A stretch of 64,000 nt of DNA from Methylomonas paludis (GTDB taxonomy: Bacteria; Pseudomonadota; Gammaproteobacteria; Methylococcales; Methylomonadaceae). Made by a program: the position numbers and the translations under genes. A model generated the notes under the pieces. It was not told the origin of the DNA, did not search any database, and worked only from the letters and a program-made list of their open reading frames with translations. Numbering within the stretch: position 1 is the first letter of the stretch; each line of letters begins with the position of its first letter. This document shows positions 1 to 9,435 of this stretch, in pieces. The stretch is taken from contig NZ_CP073754.1 of assembly GCF_018734325.1 (NCBI RefSeq), positions 1,612,001 to 1,676,000 on the forward strand, given 5' to 3'.

Positions 1-3000
1 GCCGATTTCAATACCAGTCCGGGTGCGGACGGCACGATAGATGCCTCGCTGATTGCCGCGATTCAGGCGGCCACCCAGACTTTTATGGCTAATGCCGATA
101 TTTCTGCATTGACCGCTCAAAACGCCGCACTTACTTTGCTGCCTGGGGTGGAAATTGATTACACCGGTAATTTGACTCTGGCCGATTTATGGGATTTATC
201 CACCTGGCGCTATAACGGTAATCCTGGCGATCTGGTGATACGCGCCAGTAATTCCCTGACCTTTAATAACTCGCTGTCCGATGGCTTTACCTCGGGTAAT
301 TTCATCAATGCCGATGGCTCTAGCGGCACCATGACCGTGACTGACCAGTTAATGCGCGATCAATCCTGGTCGTTTACTTTGTCGGCCGGCGCCGATCTGG
401 CAAGCGCCGATATTAATCGGGTGTCCGGCACCAGCAATAATGTCACCATCGGTAATGCCGACAATGTAGCAGACGGCGGCGGCCAAATTCAAGTTAGAAC
501 CGGCACCGGTAATATCCATATCAACGCCGGCGGTGATATCAATATTATGGGCAATGGTACGGTTTATAGTGCCGGCCAGGCTAGCACCTCCAATCCTTAT
601 GGTCATTTGACCGATAGCCAGGTCAGCAAGTATTTCTTTGTCGAATATCCGATTAATGGCGGTAATCTGGATTTGGCGGCAGGCGGCAATATTAATGGCG
701 CTTATAGCGGTACCACTTATAACGACTGGTTGCTGCGTATTTGTTGCGACAGTTCGGCCCTGCATAAAAATCCGGCTATTTTTATCCCTACCGCCTGGGG
801 TGTGGCGCTGGGTTATACAAATTCAAGCAATCAACTGGTTAATAGCAACAATGCCCCGGCTTTTACCCAGAATATCGGTTCTTTTGGTGGTGGTAATGTT
901 AGTATCAAAGCCTCGGGCAATATTCAAAACTTGGAAGTGGCCATGCCGACCACCGGTAAACCGGTGGGCGCGACCACAACAAAACCAACTTCTGTTCTGG
1001 CCAGTTTTACCAGCAATGTGATTGATATTGAGGGTGGCGGCACTTTACAGGTTAGTGCCGGCGGCGATATTCAGGGCGGCAGTTATTACCTTGGTAAAGG
1101 CATAGCCGATATTAATGCCGGTGGTGCGGTGACGGTCAGCAGCGCTTGGACCAGTGGCCCGCAGTTATATTCCGGTGATACTCAGTTTAATGTCAATGCC
1201 GTGACTGGTGTGCAACTGGCTGGAGTCGCCGATCCGATGATGAATGGTGTTTCACATCTGCAAGCCAATATCCGTGATTTGCAAAAAGCCGTTAATTTCT
1301 TTAGTTATACTGATGCTAGCGCCTTGTCCCTGCGTTCACTGGCTGGTGATATCATTCTGACAGGTGGTAGCGATTTAGCCAATGTGTTCCCGGCCTCGTT
1401 GCAGGTCAGCGCATTCGGCGGCAGTTTGGTGTTGAACAATAATATCAATTTGTTTCCCTCATCCACCGCTAAGCTGAATGTTTATGCCCAACAGAATATC
1501 ACTTCAGCGAATTCCGTAAATCCGGCAACTTTACGGATGCTGGATTATGCGCCTAATGCCACTGCCGGAGCTTTGCCCACAGCTTATGCCCCAAATCTCG
1601 TCGTCAAAGATATTACCATTCATGCGGTTGATGCATCCAATATGCCGCTGCACATCGATGATTTACTGCCGGCTGTGATTGCCACTCAGTCGGGTGATAT
1701 CCACGATATTGGTTTCAATATACCGAAATTGACTATCATCAAAGCCGGGCGTGACATCAGCAATGCCAATATCAGTATTCAGAATATCCATAACAGCGAT
1801 GTGTCGATTGTCGATGCCGGACGCGATTTGATTTATCCGCTGCAATTATCGCCAAATACCGGCAAAATTATCAGCTTGGGGGTGCCGCCGCAAATTTCGG
1901 TGGCCGGGCCGGGAGATTTACTGTTAAAAGCTGGGCGTAATGTAGACTTGGGCGCGGCGGCCGGGGTGTTTACCATCGGTGATCGCAACGTGTATAACGC
2001 CAGTGGTGCTGCGGAAACCAATAGTGCCTTGATCAGGCCATATTACGTCAGTGCCGCTACCCAGGGCAGCAATGCCAAACAATTGACCCTGGCCAATACC
2101 AAAGGCCTGGTGGTGGGTGAACAATTAATCGGTACCGGGTTAGCCGGCAATACTCTGATTACCGCTATCAATGGTAATACTGTGACTTTAAGTGCCGCAC
2201 CCAGCCAGACCCTGGCCGCCGGTACTGTGTTTTCAACTGCCGATACCAGCGCCAATGTGTTTACCCAGGCGGCAGCCTCAACTAATTCCTATCAGTTAAA
2301 ACTGCTTGATGCCAGCGGCTTGCTGGTGGGTGAGCATTTGACCGGTACTGGTTTGGCCGACAACACCATTATTACCGCTATCTCCGGTAATACCGTGACC
2401 CTGAACGAAAAGCCCTTGCAAGCGCTTGCTGCCGGGGCGTTGTTGACCCAAACCACTAAAGATGCGCCAGGTGCTTATGTGGCCGATATCAATAACGGCG
2501 CCAATATTACGGTATTGGCCGGCTTACAGGGCACTACACCAAGCTATTCGGACTTTATTAACAGTGAAACCAAGCTGAAAGACTATATCGCTTTCCTGCA
2601 AAAAAACGAGCAGCAATTACAGTCCAATGGTTCCGCTCAGGCCTTGCTTGATATTTATACTAAAGCGATCAGCCAGTTCCAGGCCTTACTGCCGGTATTT
2701 GATACCAGCAATCAGGCAGCCACTGCTTTGATCGTGAATTTTATGCAGCAGCAAGCCGGCTATGTCTATACTACCGATGCTCAAGCGCTGACTGATTTTA
2801 AAGCCTTGCCGGTTGATCAAACCCTGGCATTGCAAGGCCAGCTTAACGATTTGCTGTTGCCTGTGCTGCTCAGTGAAATCAGAATCAACGGTGGTGCCTC
2901 GGCTTCCGATAAAGCTTTTGGTAATGATCAGGCCTATGCGGCGCTGGATGCTTTCTTTAATCGCAGTACCGGTAGCTGGCTGGGGGATATCAATATGTAC

Positions 3001-3693
3001 TTCAGTACCCTGCAAACCCAGAGCGGCGGCGATATCAATCTGCTGGCACCGGGTGGCCTGGTCAATGCCGGTTTGGCGGTGGCGGTGGGTTTTGATACGC
3101 CTAAAGCAGCCAGCCAACTGGGTATCATCGCCCAAGGCCAGGGCGCAGTTAATGCTTTAGTGGGCCAAGACTTCCTGGTCAATACTTCCCGGGTGTTTAC
3201 CCTGGATGGTGGCGATATTCTGCTCTGGTCTTCACATGGCAATATCGATGCCGGTAAAGGCGCTAAATCCGCCTTGTCCATCCCACCTTTGTCAGCCTCT
3301 TACATTGACGGTAATCTGGTCTATACCCAGGCGCCTAGTGTTTCCGGCAGTGGGATTAGGACTCAGGGTCTGGTGCCGGGTAACGTTTATCTGTTTGCGC
3401 CGCAAGGGGTGGTTAACGCGGCTGAAGCGGGTATCGCCGGTAAGAACGTCACCATTTCCGCCACCGCGGTATTGGGTGCGCAGAATATTTCCTTCAGCGG
3501 TGTCAGCACCGGGGTACCACAAGCCTCTACCGGCAGTTTGGCCGCCGGTTTGACCGGCAGCAGCAACTTGGGTGCTAGCGTCAGTCAAATTGCCCAATCC
3601 GCGGTTGAGGATGACTCCAAAGGTAAAAATAGCTCTATGAAAAACTCGGTACTGGGCTTGTTAAGCGTGGAATTGTTGGGCTTTGGCGATTAA
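1..3693 (+). CDS. Filamentous haemagglutinin-like giant exoprotein, C-terminal part (5' end outside window)
   Basis: The reading frame is open from the first base, so this is the last ~1230 residues of a larger protein; the first internal ATG (85) is not a real start. The sequence is rich in Gly, Ala, Asn and short beta-repeat phrases such as GGDIQGG, AGRDIS and AGRNVDLG, the pattern of right-handed beta-helix haemagglutinin/adhesin shafts. The end (AGIAGKNVTISATAVLGAQN, then a Ser/Gly/Thr-rich tail) resembles the DUF3739-type C-terminus of large filamentous haemagglutinin family proteins. A ~75-residue block around 2050-2260 is repeated in diverged form around 2270-2450 (LVVGEQLIGTGLAG versus LLVGEHLTGTGLAD). 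Expected at the cell surface. No TpsB-type transporter lies in the window; the ExbB/ExbD/TonB/porin operon follows after a repeat array. Confidence 0.85.
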   Translation, partial: ADFNTSPGADGTIDASLIAAIQAATQTFMANADISALTAQNAALTLLPGVEIDYTGNLTLADLWDLSTWRYNGNPGDLVIRASNSLTFNNSLSDGFTSGNFINADGSSGTMTVTDQLMRDQSWSFTLSAGADLASADINRVSGTSNNVTIGNADNVADGGGQIQVRTGTGNIHINAGGDINIMGNGTVYSAGQASTSNPYGHLTDSQVSKYFFVEYPINGGNLDLAAGGNINGAYSGTTYNDWLLRICCDSSALHKNPAIFIPTAWGVALGYTNSSNQLVNSNNAPAFTQNIGSFGGGNVSIKASGNIQNLEVAMPTTGKPVGATTTKPTSVLASFTSNVIDIEGGGTLQVSAGGDIQGGSYYLGKGIADINAGGAVTVSSAWTSGPQLYSGDTQFNVNAVTGVQLAGVADPMMNGVSHLQANIRDLQKAVNFFSYTDASALSLRSLAGDIILTGGSDLANVFPASLQVSAFGGSLVLNNNINLFPSSTAKLNVYAQQNITSANSVNPATLRMLDYAPNATAGALPTAYAPNLVVKDITIHAVDASNMPLHIDDLLPAVIATQSGDIHDIGFNIPKLTIIKAGRDISNANISIQNIHNSDVSIVDAGRDLIYPLQLSPNTGKIISLGVPPQISVAGPGDLLLKAGRNVDLGAAAGVFTIGDRNVYNASGAAETNSALIRPYYVSAATQGSNAKQLTLANTKGLVVGEQLIGTGLAGNTLITAINGNTVTLSAAPSQTLAAGTVFSTADTSANVFTQAAASTNSYQLKLLDASGLLVGEHLTGTGLADNTIITAISGNTVTLNEKPLQALAAGALLTQTTKDAPGAYVADINNGANITVLAGLQGTTPSYSDFINSETKLKDYIAFLQKNEQQLQSNGSAQALLDIYTKAISQFQALLPVFDTSNQAATALIVNFMQQQAGYVYTTDAQALTDFKALPVDQTLALQGQLNDLLLPVLLSEIRINGGASASDKAFGNDQAYAALDAFFNRSTGSWLGDINMYFSTLQTQSGGDINLLAPGGLVNAGLAVAVGFDTPKAASQLGIIAQGQGAVNALVGQDFLVNTSRVFTLDGGDILLWSSHGNIDAGKGAKSALSIPPLSASYIDGNLVYTQAPSVSGSGIRTQGLVPGNVYLFAPQGVVNAAEAGIAGKNVTISATAVLGAQNISFSGVSTGVPQASTGSLAAGLTGSSNLGASVSQIAQSAVEDDSKGKNSSMKNSVLGLLSVELLGFGD

Positions 3694-4160
3694 GCGTTAA
3701 CCCGCTTCATACCGTAGGGTGGATTTGCCGCAGGCAATCCACCAAGGCTGTGCAGGGTAAACATAGCCTGCATCATCGCGACCCGTAGCCTCGATGCAAC
3801 GCAGTGAAATCGAGGATCATCGCAGCCGATAGACCTAAACACCCGATAAGATACTTCGCAGGTACCCGTACCTGGTGTTAGCCATGTAGGGTGGATTTGC
3901 CGCAGGCAATCCACCAAGGCTGTGCAGGGTAAACATAGCCTGCATCATCGCGACCCGTAGCCTCGATGCAACGCAGTGAAATCGAGGATCATCGCAGCCG
4001 ATAGACCTAAACACGCGATAAGATACTTCGCAGGTACCTGGTGTTAGCCATGTAGGGTGGATTTGCCGCAGGCAATCCACCAAGGCTGTGCAGGGTAACC
4101 CCCCGCGTCAGACTAGTTGTCGTCTCAAATTTTTAAAGCCAATAAAATTTGAGATTAGAG

Positions 4161-4652
4161 ATGAAAACATATACAAGGTATTCTGAAGACTTCAAAGAGC
4201 AAGCTCTGAGAAAAGTTTACAACCGTGGAAACGACCAATCGATTCAGGATATTGCGAAGGACTTGAACGTTTGCTGGCAAACCCTAAAAACATGGATGAA
4301 AAAAGCTAAATTGCATAACTCCCGAGATCTACCGTCGAAATCGAAACGCCCTGATGATTGGCGTCCTGAAGAACGTCTCTCAGCGTTACAGAAATCTTAT
4401 GGCTTGAACGGGGAAGACTTGAATGCCTGGTGCCGTGAACAAGGGTTATTCGTTCATCAGCTTGAGCAGTGGAAAGCTGAATTCTGTCGTCAGGGTGGCG
4501 TATCTGAAAAAGGTGAAGTGCATACCCTAAAAGCGGAAATTCATACCCTGGAGCGAGAGTTGTTACGCAAAGACAAAGCCTTAGCAGAAGCCGCCGCGCT
4601 GTTGGTTCTGCAAAAAAAGTTCCGAGCGCTCTTGGGGGGAGAGGTCGAATGA
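4161..4652 (+). CDS. IS3-family transposase OrfA (HTH protein)
   Basis: 163 residues starting at the ATG at 4161 (a TTG 12 bp upstream is also in frame). An N-terminal helix-turn-helix (about residues 28-50, DIAKDLNVCWQTLKTWMKK) is the DNA-binding part of IS3-type OrfA. A second Trp-containing segment and a charged, leucine-spaced C-terminal helix (about 120-160) look like the dimerising coiled coil. Near the end the frame contains the heptamer A-AAA-AAG in the canonical phase (4613-4619), the usual -1 frameshift site of IS3 elements. The -1 frame closes after about 20 codons here, so the signal no longer leads into orfB. Confidence 0.8.
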   Translation: MKTYTRYSEDFKEQALRKVYNRGNDQSIQDIAKDLNVCWQTLKTWMKKAKLHNSRDLPSKSKRPDDWRPEERLSALQKSYGLNGEDLNAWCREQGLFVHQLEQWKAEFCRQGGVSEKGEVHTLKAEIHTLERELLRKDKALAEAAALLVLQKKFRALLGGEVE

Positions 4653-5735
4653 TGCCCACGAAGAGCGCAAGCAAGTAATTGTTTTACTGAATGAATCGAT
4701 AATAGCGGGTGCGCGGCAAGCCCAAGCTTGTGAAGTGCTGGGTTTAAGCGAACGCACCTTGCAGCGCTGGCAGACCGGTGAGACCGTTCATTGTGATCAA
4801 CGTCCATTATTACGTGAATATCAACCGCCGCATAAGCTTACCGTCATGGAGCGAGCCGAGGTGTTGGCTGTTGCCAATTCCGATGAATTTGGGCATCTGC
4901 CGCCGAGTCAGATCGTACCTCGGCTGGCCGATCAAGGCCGCTATCTGGCTTCTGAATCGACATTCTATCGCGTACTGCGAGCAGCAGAAAACCAATTGGC
5001 ACACCGTCGCAGTGAACGCCCTGCTCAATCCCGCACTAAACCGCGTGCCCTCTGTGCCACCGTACCTAACCAACTTTATAGCTGGGATATTACCTATCTG
5101 CCATCAGCAATCCGTGGACAGTTTTTCTATCTTTACCTGTTTGTGGATATTTTCAGCCGAAAGATCGTGGGTTGGCAGGTGTTTGAAGAGGAAAGCAGTA
5201 CCTTGGCAGGCGAATTGTTACGTGACCTGTGCCATCGTGAGGGGATACAGCCCAAACAGCTGATACTGCACTCTGATAACGGTAGCCCCATGAAAGGCTA
5301 CCATGCTGGCAACCTTGCAACAACTCGGTGTCATGCCCTCGTTAAGTCGGCCTTCGGTTAGCAACGACAATCCTTACTCAGAATCGCTCTTTAAGACCTT
5401 AAAATACCGGCCAAACTATCCGTTAAAGCCGTTTGCAAAGGTGACGGGATGCTCGTGACTGGGTAACGAGACTGGTGGAATGGTACAACCACGAGCATCG
5501 CCACAGCGCCATCCGGTTTGTCACGCCAGCGCAACGCCATGAAGGCTTAGATCAAGGCCTACTGGTTAAGCGTAAAGCCGTTTATGAGGCTGCCCGTGAT
5601 CGAAACCCGAAGCGATGGACTGGTAACACGCGGAATTGGGATTGCATCCAAGCAGTCCACCTTAATCCTGATAAGCCAGTGACTAACAGTAAACCTAATA
5701 CAGAGGAGACAACTCAGAACAAAAATGCCGCTTAA
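4639..5735 (+). pseudogene. IS3-family transposase OrfB (DDE integrase), frameshifted
   Basis: The integrase core is recognisable in three reading frames. The first (to about 5295) has the HTH-like segment LGLSERTLQRW and the first two catalytic Asp motifs, WDITYL and LHSDNGSPMK. The frame is lost after SPMK; the continuation (LQQLGVMPSLSRPSVSNDNP, then YSESLF with the catalytic Glu) lies one frame over. A second slip near 5445 moves to the frame that ends at 5735 (LVEWYNHEHRHSAIRFVTP and onward). Both breaks destroy the DDE domain, so the copy should be unable to make its own transposase. Confidence 0.85.
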
Positions 5736-7198
5736 GATTTAAACGTCGAGGCGACAACTACATTGACAATTTCCGGTAAACATAGCCTGCATCATCGCGA
5801 CCCGTAGCCTCGATGCAACGCAGTGGAATCGAGGATCATCGCAGCCGATAGACCTAAACACGCGATAAGATACTTCGCAGGTACCTGGTGTTAGCCATGT
5901 AGGGTGGATTTGCCGCAGGCAATCCACCAAGGCTGTGCAGGGTAAACCATAGCCTGCATCATCGCGACCCGTAGCCTCGATGCAACGCAGTGGAATCGAG
6001 GATCATCGCAGCCGATAGACCTAAACACGCGATAAGATACTTCGCAGGTACCTGGTGTTAGCCATGTAGGGTGGATTTGCCGCAGGCAATCCACCAAGGC
6101 TGTGCAGGGTAAACATAGCCTGCATCATCGCGACCCGTAGCCTCGATGCAACGCAGTGAAATCGAGGATCATCGCAGCCGATAGACCTAAACACGCGATA
6201 AGATACTTCGCAGGTACCTGGTGTTAGCCATGTAGGGTGGATTTGCCGCAGGCAATCCACCAAGGCTGTGCAGGGTAAACATAGCCTGCATCATCGCGAC
6301 CCGTAGCCTCGATGCAACGCAGTGAAATCGAGGATCATCGCAGCCGATAGACCTAAACACCCGATAAGATACTTCGCAGGTACCTGGTGTTAGCCATGTA
6401 GGGTGGATTTGCCGCAGGCAATCCACCAAGGCTGTGCAGGGTAAACATAGCCTGCATCATCGCGACCCGTAGCCTCGATGCAACGCAGTGAAATCGAGGA
6501 TCATCGCAGCCGATAGACCTAAACACCCGATAAGATACTTCGCAGGTACCTGGTGTTAGCCATGTAGGGTGGATTCGCCGCAGGCAATCCACCCAGGCTG
6601 TGCAGGGTAAACCATAGCCTGCATCATCGCGACCCGTAGCCTCGATGCAACGCAGTGGAATCGAGGATCATCGCAGCCGATAGACCTAAACACGCGATAA
6701 GATACTTCGCAGGTACCTGGTGTTAGCCATGTAGGGTGGATTCGCCGCAGGCAATCCACCAAGGCTGTGCAGGGTAAACCATAGCCTGCATCATCGCGAC
6801 CCGTAGCCTCGATGCAACGCAGTGGAATCGAGGATCATCGCAGCCGATAGACCTAAACACGCGATAAGATACTTCGCAGGTACCTGGTGTTAGCCATGTA
6901 GGGTGGCTTCGCCGTCAGGCAAGCCACCAAAACTTCGCGGGTATTTGGCCGAAATTACTCTGCGTAGAACTGGCGGTAATAGGCGATAGCCGTATTGCGA
7001 CGTACCAAACGCCAGGCAGATGTTCGCTATCACCAAGCACTATTAGCCCGAAACCATCCAGATTTCAACTCTGTTCAGCAATTACGGCCATAAGTTCCCA
7101 ATAATCCCGCCAATTTACGCAAAATCTGCGCTTCGTAATATTACTGTAAAGAACCATTGCGATAATTTGCCTAGATATTTTGATTTTTGAGAGAAAAG

Positions 7199-8983
7199 AT
7201 GAAACGGATCGTTTGTTTATTGGCCGCACTGTTAATGATGCCTACCTTAGCGCAAGCCTGGTGGAATGATGACTGGGGTTACCGCAAGAAAATTACCATC
7301 GATGTACAAAAATTGCAGCAGGATGCCGTGAAAATACCGGGCGATGCGCTGGCATTGGTGCGCTTGCATACCGGTAATTTTACTTATTTCACAGATTTGG
7401 GTGAAAAAGGCAAAGACCTGCGTTTTATGAGTGTAGACGATAAAACGCCGTTGAAGTTTTACATTGAGAAAATCGATACTGTTAATGAAATGGCGCTGAT
7501 TTGGGTGAAATTGCCCAAAGATCTGGCCACTGAAGCTGAGCCGGCGTTCTGGATGTATTACGGTAATCCCAAAGCAGTAGATGCTTCCGAACCGGCTGCC
7601 ATTTATGAAGTTGGCCAAATGCTGGATTATCATTTTTCAGAAGGTCCGGTCAAGGATGCCACGGCTTACGCCAATCAACCGTCGGCTGTGACCAGTACCA
7701 CGGTACCGGGTGGCGCGGTAGGTGATGCTGCTGGTTTTGACGGCACGCAATCCATCCGGGTAGCCAGTAGCCCCTCAATAGATCTGCAAACTTCAGTCGG
7801 CTGGACTTTATCAGTCTGGGTCAAAATTGATCAACCGCAAAGTGATGCGGTGATTTTTCAACGTGACAAGCTAACTTTGTCCGTTAGAGGTCAAGCCCCG
7901 GTATTAGTAGTCGGCGGTAAGGAACTGGTCAGCCCAGTGAGCCTGAATCTGGCCGGTTGGCAAAATCTGGCGGTTACTGCGGCCAGTAATGGTTTTACCC
8001 TGTCTCTGGATGGCAAGGCAATTGGCATTCTGCCTGCCGATGTTTCGGTACTGGATGGCGACATTGCTATCGGTGCTGCTCTGGACGGCAGCCACGGCTT
8101 TATCGGCGCTCTGGATGAATTGAGTCTGACTAAAGCCACGCTGGATGGTAATGCGCTGCAATTTGCCGCCTTGATGCAAGGCCAAAATACCGCGCCGGTC
8201 AATTACGGCGAAGATTTAACCCCAGACAGCGAAGAGGGCGGTGAATCTTATTTTGTCTCGACGCTGAATAACGTGACTGTGGACGGCTGGGTAATCATCG
8301 GTATTCTGCTGGTGATGTTCCTGATCAGTTGGATAGTGATGATAGCCAAAGCGATGGTGTTGAGCCGGACTGCCAAGGAAAACAAAAAATTTGAAGAAGC
8401 TTTTAGTGCTTTGGGTAATCAGGATATCAGCAGCCTGGATCATGCTGATGAAGCAGATCAGGCCGATTATGATGCTTCACCGCTGTTGTTGTCTTTAACC
8501 GGTAATCATGCTGAATTTGCCGGCTCTTCCATCTACCGTGTTTACCATACAGGTGTCCAGGAGATGAATAAACGTTTGGGTAAAGGGGTTAACAGCGGTT
8601 ATGACCAGGTGTTATCGGCTCAGGCTTTAAATGCAGTGAAGGCCTCTATGGATGGGGTGATGGTCAGGGAGTTGCAAAAACTCAATTCGCAAATGGTGTT
8701 GCTCACCATCGCCATCAGTGGTGGCCCCTTTTTGGGTTTGCTGGGTACTGTGGTGGGGGTAATGATTACTTTTGCGGCGATTGCGGTCAGCGGTGAAGTT
8801 AACGTCAATTCAATTGCGCCGGGTATTGCTGCGGCGCTGACGGCTACGGTGGCCGGTCTGGCAGTGGCGATTCCCGCGCTGTTTGGTTACAACTATTTGG
8901 GCAGCAAAATCAAGGTGATCTCTGCAGATATGCAGGTATTTGTCGATGAATTTGTCACCAAACTGGCTGAACAGCATAGCTGA
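7199..8983 (+). CDS. Lectin-like (DUF2341/LamG) - ExbB/TolQ proton channel fusion protein
   Basis: 594 residues from the ATG at 7199 (a TTG at 7187 is a possible upstream start). A signal peptide (about 1-20, ending LAQA) is followed by the DUF2341 signature (WWNDDWGYRKKITID, about 21-35, to about 125, FWMYYGNPKA) and a LamG/concanavalin-like region (about 140-330). A first membrane helix lies at about 362-386. The MotA/TolQ/ExbB channel domain occupies the C-terminal third, with helices at about 500-530 (GGPFLGLLGTVVGVM) and 542-567 (ALTATVAGLAVAIPALFGY). Ordinary ExbB has no large periplasmic domain; here a putative carbohydrate- or protein-binding head is fused to it. It is first gene of an operon with exbD, tonB and a porin, so it probably supplies proton-motive force to an outer-membrane process. 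Architecture clear, substrate unknown. Confidence 0.88.
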   Translation: MKRIVCLLAALLMMPTLAQAWWNDDWGYRKKITIDVQKLQQDAVKIPGDALALVRLHTGNFTYFTDLGEKGKDLRFMSVDDKTPLKFYIEKIDTVNEMALIWVKLPKDLATEAEPAFWMYYGNPKAVDASEPAAIYEVGQMLDYHFSEGPVKDATAYANQPSAVTSTTVPGGAVGDAAGFDGTQSIRVASSPSIDLQTSVGWTLSVWVKIDQPQSDAVIFQRDKLTLSVRGQAPVLVVGGKELVSPVSLNLAGWQNLAVTAASNGFTLSLDGKAIGILPADVSVLDGDIAIGAALDGSHGFIGALDELSLTKATLDGNALQFAALMQGQNTAPVNYGEDLTPDSEEGGESYFVSTLNNVTVDGWVIIGILLVMFLISWIVMIAKAMVLSRTAKENKKFEEAFSALGNQDISSLDHADEADQADYDASPLLLSLTGNHAEFAGSSIYRVYHTGVQEMNKRLGKGVNSGYDQVLSAQALNAVKASMDGVMVRELQKLNSQMVLLTIAISGGPFLGLLGTVVGVMITFAAIAVSGEVNVNSIAPGIAAALTATVAGLAVAIPALFGYNYLGSKIKVISADMQVFVDEFVTKLAEQHS

Positions 8984-9023
8984 TTGCTAACCACTATCCA
9001 CTTATAGAGAGTAACTAGAAAAT

Positions 9024-9428
9024 ATGAAAGTCCAGGAAGAAAATGCCGCGTACGACGAAATTAATGTTACGCCGATGCTGGATCTTGCCTATGTGTTGCT
9101 GGTGGTATTTATTCTGATGACCACTGCCGCAGTGCAGGGTATTCAGGTCAATCTGCCTAAAGCCAGCAATACCCCGAGTTTGGCTAAACCCCAGACCAAA
9201 GCCATTACCGTTACCGCTGAAGGTACCATTTTTCTGGATACTTTTCCGGTCACTATGGAGCAACTGGAATCAACTCTGCTGCAATATAAAGCCGCCAATC
9301 CAGAATTGCCGGTGGTGGTGAAAGGTGACGCCACGGTTCAATATCAAAGCGTTGTCGAGATTCTGGCTTTGCTGGGCAAGCTGGATATTACCCAAGTGGG
9401 TTTGGTCACGCAAAGCTTGGTGAAATAG
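9024..9428 (+). CDS. ExbD/TolR-family biopolymer transport protein
   Basis: 134 residues, one membrane helix (about 18-36) preceded by the ExbD hallmark EINVTPMLDLAYVLLVVF, whose Asp (in MLD) is the proton-carrying residue of the family. The rest is a periplasmic ExbD/TolR domain (VVVKGDATVQYQSVVEILALL). It lies 40 bp after the ExbB fusion and 7 bp before the TonB-like gene, so the three are surely cotranscribed and should form one ExbB-ExbD-TonB energiser. Confidence 0.93.
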   Translation: MKVQEENAAYDEINVTPMLDLAYVLLVVFILMTTAAVQGIQVNLPKASNTPSLAKPQTKAITVTAEGTIFLDTFPVTMEQLESTLLQYKAANPELPVVVKGDATVQYQSVVEILALLGKLDITQVGLVTQSLVK

Positions 9429-9435
9429 TTTAACC

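Larger units (their letters stand above)
4099..5774 (+). mobile_element. IS3-family insertion sequence, decayed, with 5-bp target duplication
   Basis: The element interrupts the array unit that begins at 4052. The unit pieces are 47 bp (4052-4098) and 124 bp (5775-5898); together minus a 5-bp duplication they give exactly the 166-bp unit. The duplication is GGTAA at 4094-4098 and 5775-5779, which fixes the ends. Subterminal inverted repeats share TAGTTGTCG-Y-CTC (left from 4114; right, reverse-complemented, ending at 5760); the extreme tips match poorly. It carries an HTH orfA and a DDE orfB that is broken by frameshifts. Length 1676 bp. Confidence 0.9.
3714..6935. repeat. Tandem array of ~166-bp units, split by an IS
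   Basis: Units begin with GTAGGGTGGATT at 3714, 3886, 4052, 5899, 6066, 6232, 6398, 6564, 6731 and 6898 (the last one partial). Spacing is 166-167 bp; the first unit is 172 bp because it carries 6 extra bases (CCCGTA). Each unit holds two hairpins: GGTGGATTTGCC / GGCAATCCACC, and CCTCGAT / ATCGAGG around an AACGCAGTG loop. Units are nearly identical, indicating recent amplification or gene conversion. The array sits between the exoprotein gene and the ExbB operon. The many short minus-strand ORFs inside are translations of the repeat, not genes. Confidence 0.95.

Noticed and set aside
3690-6762. Ten short minus-strand ORFs with the repeated text MVDCLRQIHPTWL
   Set aside because: They are frames of the 166-bp tandem unit; the unit length is not a multiple of three and no start signals are present.
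3714-6935. CRISPR array
   Set aside because: Units are ~166 bp with no unique spacers and no cas gene; a tandem repeat fits.
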